Below are positions 47,539 through 55,532 of a stretch of DNA of 64,000 nucleotides, piece by piece. Positions within the stretch are counted from its first letter, which is position 1. Each line of letters opens with the position of its first letter. The notes under the pieces were generated by a model, which was given only the letters and a program-made list of their open reading frames with translations, was not told where the DNA came from and did not search any database. The stretch is from Streptomyces sp. 135 (lineage in GTDB: Bacteria > Actinomycetota > Actinomycetes > Streptomycetales > Streptomycetaceae): the NCBI RefSeq assembly GCF_020026305.1, contig NZ_CP075691.1, forward strand, positions 2,232,001 through 2,296,000. The letters are read 5' to 3'. The translations under genes were made by a program, and so were the position numbers.

Positions 47539-48244
47539 GCACGAGGCGGACCGGGACGAGAGCCGCGACGAGAGTCGCGAGCCGGAGAAGGACCGCGAGC
47601 CCGGGAAGGACAAGGCGGCGCCCGAGGACGGGCTGCCGCTGGACGAGGACGCCGCCTGGCAGGCGATCGTCGCGGGGTACGGCGAGGAGCCCGCGGACCC
47701 GCCGGGCGCGAAGCCCTTCAAGTCGGTCGAGGACCTCGCGCTCCTGGAGCCGGAGTCGAACGGCCCGGTGGACGGCCCCGCGAGCGGCCTCAGCAAGGGT
47801 CCCGCCAAGGACGCCGGAAAGGGGGTCGGCAAGGACCCCGGAAAGGGCGCCGCCGACCCGGACGACGAGGCGGGCCCCGGCGCGGGCAAGCCGCTCGGCG
47901 GCTCCGTCTCCTTCGCGCCCGGTGTCGGCGGCGGTGGCCCGCGCGACTACGCCACCGCGGAGCCCTCCGAGGACGACTTCGACGCGGACGACGAGGGCCA
48001 CTTCGTGCCGCCGGAGCCGCCGCCGCTGCCCGAGGCCGACGTGACGGCCAAGTTCGCCTGGCTCGCCGTGCTCGGCGGCCCGCTCCTCATCCTGCTCGCC
48101 GTGCTGCTGGGCTGGCAGATGACGTGGTGGCTGACCACGCTCGGCCTCGGCGGCTTCCTGGGCGGCTTCGCCACGCTCGTGGTGCGGATGAACAGCGGGG
48201 ACGACGACGAGGACGACGACCCGGGGCGCGGCGCGGTGGTCTGA
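47531..48244 (+). CDS. Acidic membrane protein of unknown function
   Basis: This is a 237-residue protein starting at a GTG inside the end of the hydrolase gene, after GAAGGGA. The first 170 residues are charged and low in complexity (Asp/Glu/Arg-rich, then GKG-KDPGKG-type repeats). Next come about two membrane helices (WLAVLGGPLLILLAVLLGW and WLTTLGLGGFLGGFATLVV, about 178-225) and a short acidic DDDEDDDPG tail. I do not recognise a family beyond conserved streptomycete membrane proteins at this locus. It ends 10 bases before the convergent EEP gene. Confidence 0.75.
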   Translation: MAEHEADRDESRDESREPEKDREPGKDKAAPEDGLPLDEDAAWQAIVAGYGEEPADPPGAKPFKSVEDLALLEPESNGPVDGPASGLSKGPAKDAGKGVGKDPGKGAADPDDEAGPGAGKPLGGSVSFAPGVGGGGPRDYATAEPSEDDFDADDEGHFVPPEPPPLPEADVTAKFAWLAVLGGPLLILLAVLLGWQMTWWLTTLGLGGFLGGFATLVVRMNSGDDDEDDDPGRGAVV

Positions 48245-48254
48245 GGCCCGGACC

Positions 48255-49019
48255 TCACCGGGCAGAGGGGACCCTGAGGGCGGCCAGCACCGGCAGATGG
48301 TCCGTGGCCGCCCTCAGGTCCGCCTCGGTCACCCCGGGCAGGCCCAGCGGCACACCGCAGCCGAGGACCTCCACGCCCGGCGTGACGAACAGCGCGTCGA
48401 TGCGCTGGTGCGGATCGTCCGGCGTCGAGGTGTACTCGCCGCCCCACGGCTCGGCCGTCCAGCAGTCGCGCAGCTCGGCCGCGAGCCTGCGGAACGTACG
48501 CCCCTGAGGCCGTTCGTTGAGGTCTCCGCCCGCGACCGCGTGCTCCACGCCCAGCTCCCCGAGGCGGTCGAGCAGCATCCCGCCCTGCGCGTACCGCTCG
48601 TCGGTCTGGAGGCTGAGGTGACAGCTGAGGACGCCGAGGCGGGCGCCCCCGAAGCGGACGACGGCGCTCGAGAAGCCGCGCCGGTGCAGCCCCGGGGTGA
48701 GGGGCAGCAGCACGTCCTCGGTCCGCTCGACGGTGGCGCGCAGCGAGCAGAGCAGCGCGGGCCCCGCCGCGGTGCCGCCGCCGGAGAGGATCACGAGATC
48801 GGCGGCGCGCGCGAGGCGGGCCAGTTTCTTGCGCCAGCGGAAGAACCGCGGCGCCTCCTGGATCAGGACGAGGTCGGGGGCGCAGGCGGCGATGACCCGG
48901 GCGAGCGCGTCGGTGTCGTCGCGCATCGATCGGATGTTGTAGCTGAGCACCCGGACGACCGCCGAACCGTCGGGTTCGGTGCGGGAGTTGGGGAGCGTAC
49001 CCATGGGACTCGTCGACAT
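48255..49019 (-). CDS. Endonuclease/exonuclease/phosphatase-family protein
   Basis: This is a 254-residue EEP-superfamily hydrolase. The core is RVLSYNIRSMRDD (Asn), DLVLIQEAPR (catalytic Glu), LGVLSCHLSLQTDERY, VAGGDLNERPQG (Asp/Asn) and ATDHLPVLAALRV (Asp/His). The substrate could be DNA, phosphoinositide-like lipid or another phosphodiester. There is no signal peptide, so it is presumably cytoplasmic. The start is the ATG at 49019 (MSTSPMGTLP); an ATG five codons later is possible. Confidence 0.88.
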   Translation of the reverse strand: MSTSPMGTLPNSRTEPDGSAVVRVLSYNIRSMRDDTDALARVIAACAPDLVLIQEAPRFFRWRKKLARLARAADLVILSGGGTAAGPALLCSLRATVERTEDVLLPLTPGLHRRGFSSAVVRFGGARLGVLSCHLSLQTDERYAQGGMLLDRLGELGVEHAVAGGDLNERPQGRTFRRLAAELRDCWTAEPWGGEYTSTPDDPHQRIDALFVTPGVEVLGCGVPLGLPGVTEADLRAATDHLPVLAALRVPSAR

Positions 49020-49035
49020 GGCGATCAAGATACGA

Positions 49036-49074
49036 CAGTGCCCGCCGCTCCCTCGTGGGGCGCGGCGGGCACTG
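49036..49074 (-). terminator. Terminator after the glucokinase gene
   Basis: CAGTGCCCGCCGC (49036-49048) pairs perfectly with GCGGCGGGCACTG (49062-49074) over a 13-base loop that can itself pair CCC with GGG. It lies 33 bases beyond the glucokinase stop on the minus strand. Confidence 0.8.
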
Positions 49075-49106
49075 GCGTTCGGGCCGGACCGGACTGGGCC
49101 GGGCGG

Positions 49107-50060
49107 TCACATGACGGGGTCGGGCTCCCGCGCCAGGTCGGCGGCGCCGACGAGGCCCGCCTTGTTGCCGAGCTGGGCGGCGATGACCTGGGCCTCGGGG
49201 CGCCAGGCGGCGCCGACGAGCCAGCGCTTGAAGGACTTGCGGATCGGGTCGAGGACCAGCTCGCCCTCGTCCGAGAGGCCGCCGCCGACGATGAACGCGG
49301 ACGGGTCGAAGAGCGAGGCCAGGTCGGCGAGGCCGGCGCCGGCCCAGCGGGCCAGCTCGCGGTAGGAGTCGATGGCGACGGCGTCGCCCTGCCGCGCGGC
49401 CATGGAGATGTGCTTGCCCTCGATGCCCTCGGGGGTGCCGTCGCCCAGCGAGAGCAGGAACTCGGCGTTCTCCGGCGTCGCGTTGGCCCGCTGGCGGGCG
49501 TAGCGCACGAGGGCGCGTCCGGAGGCGTACTGCTCCCAGCAGCCCTGGCTGCCGCAGCCGCAGAGCAGGCCGTCCGGGACCATCCGGATGTGGCCGAACT
49601 CGGCGGCCACGCCGAAGTGGCCGCGGCGCAGCTTGTTGCCGATGATGATGCCGCCGCCGAGGCCGGTGCCGAGGGTGATGCAGATGACGTTGCGGTGGCC
49701 CTTGCCGCCGCCGAACTTGTACTCGCCCCAGGCCGCGGCGTTGGCGTCGTTCTCCACGACGACCGGCAGGCTGACGCGCTTCTCGACCTCGTCCTTGAGC
49801 GGCTCCTGCCGCCAGTCGATGTTCGGCGCGAAGTAGACCGTGGAGCGCTGGCGGTTGACGTACCCGGCGGCGCCGATGCCGACGCCGACGATGTCGTGAC
49901 CGGCCCGCGCGCCTTCCACGGCGGAGGCGATCGCGTCGACGATGGCCTCGGAAGTACCAGGGGTCGGCACCTTGAAGGTCGAGAGGATGTTGCCGTCCTC
50001 GTCGACCACTCCGGCCGCGATCTTGGTGCCGCCGATGTCGACGCCGATGGTGAGTCCCAT
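49107..50060 (-). CDS. glkA: ROK-family glucokinase
   Basis: This is a 317-residue ROK glucokinase phosphorylating glucose; in Streptomyces GlkA also mediates carbon catabolite repression. It shows GVDIGGTKIAAGVVD (phosphate loop), VVENDANAAAWGEYKFGGGKGHRN, ITLGTGLGGGII, and the ROK zinc site EFGHIRMVPDGLLCGCGSQGCWEQYASG. A GAGGGA site precedes the ATG. Position and sequence fit SCO2126. The DUF5304 gene (SCO2127 equivalent) is 52 bases upstream on the same strand. Confidence 0.95.
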   Translation of the reverse strand: MGLTIGVDIGGTKIAAGVVDEDGNILSTFKVPTPGTSEAIVDAIASAVEGARAGHDIVGVGIGAAGYVNRQRSTVYFAPNIDWRQEPLKDEVEKRVSLPVVVENDANAAAWGEYKFGGGKGHRNVICITLGTGLGGGIIIGNKLRRGHFGVAAEFGHIRMVPDGLLCGCGSQGCWEQYASGRALVRYARQRANATPENAEFLLSLGDGTPEGIEGKHISMAARQGDAVAIDSYRELARWAGAGLADLASLFDPSAFIVGGGLSDEGELVLDPIRKSFKRWLVGAAWRPEAQVIAAQLGNKAGLVGAADLAREPDPVM

Positions 50061-50112
50061 GAATCCCTCAGTTCGATCGAGCCCCGCTACGGCCCACCGT
50101 ACCCGAGGGGGA

Positions 50113-50595
50113 TCAGTCGAGATCGATGTGTTCCCCGCCGGCGGTGCCCTCGTCGCGGCGGCCGGGGCCCCGCGCGTCGCCGTCCGAGGTGTCGTCGCCT
50201 CGGGTCCACCGGCTTTCCTGCTTCTCGACCGCCGAACGGTAGGCGGCGAGCAGCTCGGAACCAGCCGCCGCCAGGTGGTCGAAGACGTCGGGGTTGCGCT
50301 CGATGACCGGCTCGACCACGGCCTTCGCCTGCTGGACGACCTGCTTCACGGTCTGCTCGACGGCGCCCTGCGCGGCCGCGCCGAGCAGCGGCGCCTGGAG
50401 CCCGGAGAGCTTGTCGGAGACGGCGTCGACGAGCTTGCGCAGCTCCTCGGCGGCCGAGCCGGGCGGCGGCCCGTACTGGGCGCGGCGGCGGGCCTGCTCC
50501 GCCGCGAGGTCCTCGGCGCACGCCTGCTCCCAGGCGTCGGCGTCGACGTCGGCTTCAGAGGCTTCGGGGCCTTCGCGCCCGGTGGCATCGCTCAT
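50113..50595 (-). CDS. DUF5304 protein (SCO2127-like)
   Basis: This is a 160-residue hydrophilic protein: acidic N terminus, a helical core (ELRKLVDAVSDKLSGLQAPLLGAAAQGAVEQTVKQVVQQAKAV, about 50-92), and an Asp/Gly-rich tail. No catalytic motif is visible. It is the neighbour of glkA; from the literature, the S. coelicolor counterpart sco2127 has been reported to restore glucose uptake and glucokinase activity in a catabolite-derepressed S. peucetius mutant. A role around glucose sensing is therefore possible; the mechanism is unknown. Confidence 0.8.
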   Translation of the reverse strand: MSDATGREGPEASEADVDADAWEQACAEDLAAEQARRRAQYGPPPGSAAEELRKLVDAVSDKLSGLQAPLLGAAAQGAVEQTVKQVVQQAKAVVEPVIERNPDVFDHLAAAGSELLAAYRSAVEKQESRWTRGDDTSDGDARGPGRRDEGTAGGEHIDLD

Positions 50596-50664
50596 GCCAC
50601 TCGACGTTACCCGAATGGCGGCAGCCCGTTCACCGTGCGCGTGGGCCGGATCGCGGGTGGATCT

Positions 50665-51825
50665 TCAGCGTTCCCGCGGCCACAGGCCGGGGTCCGGCGC
50701 GAACCGCACCCTCAGCTCGCCCTCGCGCAGCCCGGCCCCCGCGACGGTGCAGCGGCGCAGTGCGGACGGCAGGGTGACGATGCGGCGGGAGACCCCGGCG
50801 GTGATGACGAGCTCGTCGCCGCGCCGGATCAGGCCGAGTTCCTCGCGTACGACGCCGGGGAGCGGGATGTGCCATACGTACGCGTGGTTCTCCTCGTCGG
50901 CGGGCGCCGCGGTGACGGGCCACTGGACGGGGGCGGGGGCTTCGGTGCGGCCGGGCAGGCCGAGGGCGGTGAGGTCGTCGGTGCCGCGCGGGTCGTGGCC
51001 GAGGTGGCGGACCCTGGTGACCTGCTCGTACTCCGTCTCCCAGGCGGCCAGCGCCTTGTGCTGCTGGGCCGCGAGCGCCGCGAGCCAGGTGTCGGCGGAG
51101 GCGTCGGGGAGCAGGCGGTTGGCGACCAGGAGGTCGGTGCGCAGGCCCTGGAGGGCGAGGCCGGTGGTGGCCGCGTCGAGGGCGTCGGCGCCCGCGGGGC
51201 CCGGCTCCGCGACCAGGCGGACGGTGGTGGTGGGCGCCTCGATCACGGCCTGGGCGGCGGCGAGGTCGTCCTCCCAGCGGGCGGCGGTCTCGTACAGCCA
51301 GGCGGCCGGCATGGGGACGCCGGCGAGGCGGCCGAGCATGGGGCGCAGGGCGCGGGCGGCCTGGCGCTCGGGCGGCAGCAGCTTGCGGAGGTAGCGGCGC
51401 AGCTGCTCGGGGAGCGCGAGGACGGCCAGGGCTTTGGGGGCGGGTGGCAGGTCGACGACCACGGTGTCGTACGTGTCGTCGCGGGCGGCGTCGCGCAGGG
51501 CGCGCAGCAGGGCGAGCTCCTCGGCTCCGGGCAGCGGGGTCAGCTCCTCCGCGTCGATCCGGTCGGCGCCGAGGAGGTCGAGGGCGGAGGCGGCGCGGTC
51601 CTGGAGGGCGGCGAGGTCGTCGCGGAAGCGGTCGTCGGGGGTGAGGCGGCGCGCCGTGAGGCCGGGGTGCGCGTGCGGTCCGCCGAGTACGGCGCCGAGG
51701 GTGTCGGTGCGGTCGGCGCTGAGTACGAGGACCCTGTGGCCCGCGGCCGCCGCGGCGAGTGCCGTGGCGGCGGCGACGGTGGTCCGGCCGGAGCCGCCGG
51801 GGCCGGTGACGAGGAGGGTGCGCAT
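50665..51825 (-). CDS. ArsA-like P-loop ATPase with altered Walker A
   Basis: This is a 386-residue protein of the ArsA/GET3 fold. The N-terminal P-loop is GPGGSGRTTVAAATALAAAAAGHRVLVLSAD: both the signature Lys and the Walker A Lys of the usual KGGVGKT are absent (Pro and Arg). A switch-like VVVDLPPAPKALAVLALPEQLRRYL and a C-terminal Ig-like/alpha-crystallin-type segment follow (PLPGVVREELGLIRRGDELVI). It corresponds in order to Rv2184c of M. tuberculosis. No arsenic genes are nearby, so arsenite transport is unlikely; the function is unknown. The ATG lacks a Shine-Dalgarno. Confidence 0.85.
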   Translation of the reverse strand: MRTLLVTGPGGSGRTTVAAATALAAAAAGHRVLVLSADRTDTLGAVLGGPHAHPGLTARRLTPDDRFRDDLAALQDRAASALDLLGADRIDAEELTPLPGAEELALLRALRDAARDDTYDTVVVDLPPAPKALAVLALPEQLRRYLRKLLPPERQAARALRPMLGRLAGVPMPAAWLYETAARWEDDLAAAQAVIEAPTTTVRLVAEPGPAGADALDAATTGLALQGLRTDLLVANRLLPDASADTWLAALAAQQHKALAAWETEYEQVTRVRHLGHDPRGTDDLTALGLPGRTEAPAPVQWPVTAAPADEENHAYVWHIPLPGVVREELGLIRRGDELVITAGVSRRIVTLPSALRRCTVAGAGLREGELRVRFAPDPGLWPRER

Positions 51826-51860
51826 AAGGGTGAACGGTACGGCAGCGGGGGGTGGGGGCT

Positions 51861-51970
51861 GGGGGCGCCCACTCGCCGTGGGGGGGCCGGTGCCTTCGCG
51901 GGTGCGGGTGGGGGGTGGTTGCTCGCGCAGTTCCCCGCGCCCCTGGAGAGGCGGGGGCTTCGCCCCGCCT
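51861..51970. repeat. Composite dispersed repeat, copy 2, with terminator hairpin
   Basis: GGGGGCGCCCACTCGCCG (51861-51878) is shared with copy 3, as is GGTTGCTCGCGCAGTTCCCCGCGCCCCTG at 51917-51945. It ends with a hairpin AGGCGGGG (51949-51956) / CCCCGCCT (51963-51970) flanked by TTTCCC, suited to terminate the minus-strand SRPBCC gene. Confidence 0.8.
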
Positions 51971-51977
51971 TTCCCGA

Positions 51978-52418
51978 TCAGGCCGGGCCGGACTCCACGC
52001 GCTTCTTCAAGCCCGCCAGTGCGCGGTCGATGATGACCTTCTCGGCCTTGCGCTTGATCATGCCGAGCATGGGGATCTTGACGTCCACGGTCAGGCGGTA
52101 CGTGACCTCCGTGCCCGTGCCCTTGGGCTTCAGGAGGTAGGAGCCGTCCAGGGAGCGCAGCATCTGGGACTTGACGAGGGTCCAGCTGACCTCGTCGTCA
52201 CCGGTCCAGGTGTAGCCGAGGGTCTGGTCGTCCTTGATCGCGCCGGCGTCCATGACGAGGCGGACCTCCTTGGCGCGGCCCTGCTCGTCGGTGGCGAGGA
52301 CCTCGGCCTCCTTCACCTCTCCCGTCCAGTCGGGGTAGCGAGCGAAGTCGGCGATCACTCCCATGACCTCGGCCGGAGCCGCCTCGATCACGATGCTCGA
52401 GCTGGTGTGTTCCGCCAT
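51978..52418 (-). CDS. SRPBCC (START-like) family protein
   Basis: This is a 146-residue single-domain polyketide-cyclase/START-fold protein: IVIEAAPAEVMGVIADFARYPDWTGEVKEAEVL at the N terminus, WTLVKSQMLRSLDGSYLLKPKGTGTEVTYRLTVDV in the middle, and a basic C-terminal helix. Such proteins bind hydrophobic ligands. By order it matches Rv2185c (TB16.3). It has a GGAGGAG site before the ATG. The ligand is unknown; the acyl-CoA ligase and mannosyltransferase genes nearby make a lipid plausible. Confidence 0.88.
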   Translation of the reverse strand: MAEHTSSSIVIEAAPAEVMGVIADFARYPDWTGEVKEAEVLATDEQGRAKEVRLVMDAGAIKDDQTLGYTWTGDDEVSWTLVKSQMLRSLDGSYLLKPKGTGTEVTYRLTVDVKIPMLGMIKRKAEKVIIDRALAGLKKRVESGPA

Positions 52419-52493
52419 CGCTGTGGCTCCTCCAGATGCGGTCGGGTCCGGTACGGCACGTCTGCCGCGTGAAGGCTACCGCGCGCCGCCGGG

Positions 52494-53264
52494 TCACCAC
52501 TCCAGGGCCCATGGCCTTCCGGACCCGGCGAAGTGGCCGACGTTCACGCACTCCGTGGCGCCCACCCGCATCCGCTGGACCAGCGGCTGGTGGACGTGGC
52601 CGAAGAGGGCGTACTTGGGGCGGGTCCTGCGGATGGCGTCGAGCAGGGCACGGCTGCCGCGCTCGAAGCGGCGGGCCACGGTGTCGTAGAGCAGCTCGGG
52701 GACGTCCGGCGGGATGTGGGTGCACAGGACGTCGACCTCGCCGACGGCCTCGATCTTGGCGGCGTACTCCTCGTCGCTGATCTCGTAGGGAGTCCGCATG
52801 GGGGTACGCAGACCGCCGCCGACGAAGCCGAAGACGCGGCCGCCGATCTCGACGCGCTCGCCGTCGAGGACGGTGGTGCCGGGACCGGCGTATTCACGCC
52901 ACAGGGTCGGCATGTCGACATTGCCGTAGGTGGCGTACGTCGGCGTCGGGAAGGCGGCGAAGAGTTCGGCGTACTGCTTGCGGACCGCCCGCTCGATCGC
53001 CGGGCCGCGGTCGACGCCCGCCCACAGCCGCCTGCCGAACTCCCTGGCCTCCTCGAAGCGGCGGGCGGTGCGCAACTCCACGAGCCTGCTGGCGTTCCGC
53101 GCCCCGAAGAGATCGGGGAAGATGCCGCGCGAGTGGTCGGCGTAGTCGAGGAAGAGGACGAGGTCGCCGAGGCAGACGAGCGCGTCGGCGCCGTCCCCCG
53201 CGCGGGCGAGGTCCGCCGCGTTGCCGTGCACGTCACTGACCACGTTGACCCGGAAAGCTGGCAT
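52494..53264 (-). CDS. Metallophosphoesterase
   Basis: This is a 256-residue calcineurin-like phosphoesterase: VNVVSDVHGNAADL (metal Asp/His), LVCLGDLVLFLDY, TYATYGNVDMPTLW (GNxD), VDVLCTHIPPD and YALFGHVHQPLVQ (GHxH). The dimetal site is complete. The substrate is unknown; phosphodiesters or phosphoproteins are typical. The ATG at 53264 follows AGGGTGA; upstream in-frame codons overlap the promoter region of the acyl-CoA ligase. It is divergent from fadD. Confidence 0.9.
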   Translation of the reverse strand: MPAFRVNVVSDVHGNAADLARAGDGADALVCLGDLVLFLDYADHSRGIFPDLFGARNASRLVELRTARRFEEAREFGRRLWAGVDRGPAIERAVRKQYAELFAAFPTPTYATYGNVDMPTLWREYAGPGTTVLDGERVEIGGRVFGFVGGGLRTPMRTPYEISDEEYAAKIEAVGEVDVLCTHIPPDVPELLYDTVARRFERGSRALLDAIRRTRPKYALFGHVHQPLVQRMRVGATECVNVGHFAGSGRPWALEW

Positions 53265-53562
53265 GCCGATCACCCTAGGACGGCCGCGGGGCGGACGGTA
53301 GGGGCCCAGGTCAGGGGCTGGACCTGCGGTTACTTCCGAGTCGGGAAGACGGTGGCGTACTGTGCGGTTCAGACCACGACGACGTGTGACGCACCGAACA
53401 TCTGGCCCTGCCCCCCTACCGAACAAGCCATACCGGTGGGTAACGTCCGGGCAGTCCAGTAGTGCTCAGCCCCCCACTCGACTGAGCACCTGCCCGATCT
53501 TGGACCGCACCGTCGCAGCACACAACGTCGTGGCGCCGGCGCCCTATGTAGGAGCAGCAGTC
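53265..53562. other. Divergent region and leader of the acyl-CoA ligase gene
   Basis: These 298 bases contain the promoters of the metallophosphoesterase and acyl-CoA ligase genes. A hairpin GTGCTCAG (53462-53469) / CTGAGCAC (53482-53489) with a C-rich 12-base loop lies about 75 bases ahead of the ligase start. I see no known riboswitch. Confidence 0.5.
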
Positions 53563-55359
53563 TTGCGCGAGTTCAGCCTTCCGGCCCTGTACGAGGTCCC
53601 TGCGGACGGCAATCTGACCGACATCGTCCGTAGAAATGCCGCGCAGCACCCGGATGTCGCCGTCATCGGCCGCAAGGTCGACGGCAGCTGGCAGGACGTC
53701 ACCGCCAAGGCCTTCCTCGCCGATGTGCGAGCCACCGCCAAGGGCCTGATCGCCGCCGGCGTGCGGCCCGGCGACCGCGTCGGCCTGATGTCCCGCACCC
53801 GTTACGAGTGGACACTCCTCGACTTCGCCATCTGGAGCGCGGGCGCGGTGACCGTGCCGGTGTACGAGACGAGCTCCCCCGAGCAGATCCAGTGGATCCT
53901 CGGCGACTCCGGCGCCGTGGCCTGCGTCGTCGAACTGGACGCGCACGCCGCCGCCGTCGAGTCCGTACGCGAGAGGCTGCCCGCCCTCGCGCACGTCTGG
54001 CAGATCGACAAGGGCGGCGTCGAGGACCTGCGGCGCACGGGCGCCGACGTCTCGGAGGAGACGGTCGACGAGCGCGGCGCCGCCGCCAAGGCCGACGACC
54101 CGGCCACCATCGTCTACACCTCAGGCACCACGGGCCGCCCCAAGGGCTGTGTCCTCACGCACCGCAGCTTCTTCGCCGAGTGCGGCAACGTGGTGGAGCG
54201 CCTCAAGCCCCTCTTCCGCACGGGCGAGTGCTCGGTCCTGCTCTTTCTGCCCGTCGCGCACGTGTTCGGGCGGCTCGTCGAGGTCGCCGCGCTGATGGCG
54301 CCGATCAAGCTCGGCCACGCGCCGGACGTCAAGAATCTGACGGACGAGCTCGCCTCCTTCCGGCCGACCATGATCCTGGGCGTGCCGCGCGTCTTCGAAA
54401 AGGTCTACAACTCGGCGCGCGCGAAGGCGCAGGCCGACGGCAAGGGCAAGATCTTCGACAAGGCCGCGGACACGGCCATCGCGTACAGCCGGGCGCTCGA
54501 CACGCCTTCGGGTCCGTCCCTCGGCCTGAGGATCAAGCACAAGATCTTCGACAAGCTGGTCTTCAGCAAGCTGCGGGCCGTTCTCGGCGGTCGCGGCGAG
54601 TACGCGATCTCCGGCGGCGCCCCGCTCGGCGAGCGGCTCGGCCACTTCTTCCGCGGCATCGGCTTCACGGTCCTTGAGGGGTACGGCCTCACCGAGTCCT
54701 GCGCGGCCACCGCCTTCAACCCCTGGGACCGGCAGAAGATCGGTACGGTCGGCCAGCCGCTGCCGGGGTCGGTCGTACGCATCGCCGACGACGGCGAGGT
54801 GCTGCTCCACGGCGAGCACCTGTTCTCGCGCTACTGGAACAACGAGGGCGCCACCGAGGAGGCGCTCGCCGACGGCTGGTTCCACACCGGCGACATCGGC
54901 ACCCTCGACGAGGACGGTTACCTGCGCATCACCGGCCGCAAGAAGGAGATCATCGTCACCGCGGGCGGCAAGAACGTCGCCCCGGCCGTGATCGAGGACC
55001 GTATCCGCGCGCATGCGCTGGTCGCCGAGTGCATGGTCGTCGGTGACGGCCGGCCGTTCGTGGGCGCGTTGGTCACGGTGGACGACGAGTTCCTGGGCCG
55101 GTGGGCGGCGGACCACGGCAAGCCCGCGGGCTCCACGGCGGCGTCCCTCCGTGACGACGCGGATCTGCTCGCGGCGATCCAGAGCGCGGTGGACGACGGC
55201 AACGCGGCGGTCTCCAAGGCGGAGTCCGTGCGGAAGTTCCGTGTCCTCGACTCCCAGTTCACGGAGGAGTCGGGGCATCTGACGCCGTCGCTGAAGCTGA
55301 AGCGGAATGTTGTGGCGAAGGATTACGCGGACGAGATCGAGGCGATTTACCGCGGGTAG
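53563..55359 (+). CDS. Long-chain fatty-acid--CoA ligase (FadD15-like)
   Basis: This is a 598-residue AMP-forming acyl-CoA synthetase. The AMP-binding loop is ATIVYTSGTTGRPKGCVLTH (about 180-200), then FLPVAHVFGRLVEV, SGGAPLGERLGHFFRGIGFTVLEGYGLTESCAATAFN, DGWFHTGDIGTLDEDGYLRITGRKKEIIVTAGGKNVAP, and LKLKRNVVAKDYADEIEAIY at the end. The start is a TTG at 53563 with AGGAG exactly eight bases upstream, giving LREFSLPALYEVP. It matches Rv2187 (fadD15) in type and position. It activates long-chain fatty acids for lipid synthesis or degradation. Confidence 0.93.
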   Translation: MREFSLPALYEVPADGNLTDIVRRNAAQHPDVAVIGRKVDGSWQDVTAKAFLADVRATAKGLIAAGVRPGDRVGLMSRTRYEWTLLDFAIWSAGAVTVPVYETSSPEQIQWILGDSGAVACVVELDAHAAAVESVRERLPALAHVWQIDKGGVEDLRRTGADVSEETVDERGAAAKADDPATIVYTSGTTGRPKGCVLTHRSFFAECGNVVERLKPLFRTGECSVLLFLPVAHVFGRLVEVAALMAPIKLGHAPDVKNLTDELASFRPTMILGVPRVFEKVYNSARAKAQADGKGKIFDKAADTAIAYSRALDTPSGPSLGLRIKHKIFDKLVFSKLRAVLGGRGEYAISGGAPLGERLGHFFRGIGFTVLEGYGLTESCAATAFNPWDRQKIGTVGQPLPGSVVRIADDGEVLLHGEHLFSRYWNNEGATEEALADGWFHTGDIGTLDEDGYLRITGRKKEIIVTAGGKNVAPAVIEDRIRAHALVAECMVVGDGRPFVGALVTVDDEFLGRWAADHGKPAGSTAASLRDDADLLAAIQSAVDDGNAAVSKAESVRKFRVLDSQFTEESGHLTPSLKLKRNVVAKDYADEIEAIYRG

Positions 55360-55366
55360 CGTGGGC

Positions 55367-55507
55367 GGGGGCGCCCACTCGCCGCGGGGGGCTGTCTCTT
55401 GGCGGCTCCCGGTCGTTCGTGGTTGCTCGCGCAGTTCCCCGCGCCCCTGAAAGCAGGGGCTGCGCCCCGCTTTCCCCTCAGGGGCGCGGGGAACTGCGCG
55501 ACCAGCC
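55367..55507. repeat. Composite dispersed repeat, copy 3, forming a long hairpin
   Basis: It begins with the same GGGGGCGCCCACTCGCCG (55367-55384) as copy 2. The 30-base arm at 55421-55450 is then inverted at 55478-55507 with two mismatches, and an inner GGGGC/GCCCC hairpin sits in the loop. It lies between the convergent ligase and glycosyltransferase genes and should act as a bidirectional terminator. Confidence 0.85.
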
Positions 55508-55532
55508 CCCACCGACCCGCAGACGCCCCCCG

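Noticed and set aside
50665..51825. Arsenic resistance locus
   Set aside because: The ArsA-like gene stands without arsB, arsC, arsD or arsR, and its P-loop is altered.
49942..52140. Plus-strand 732-codon frame opposite glkA, DUF5304 and ArsA genes
   Set aside because: Shadow frame; the minus-strand genes have clear motifs and Shine-Dalgarno sites.
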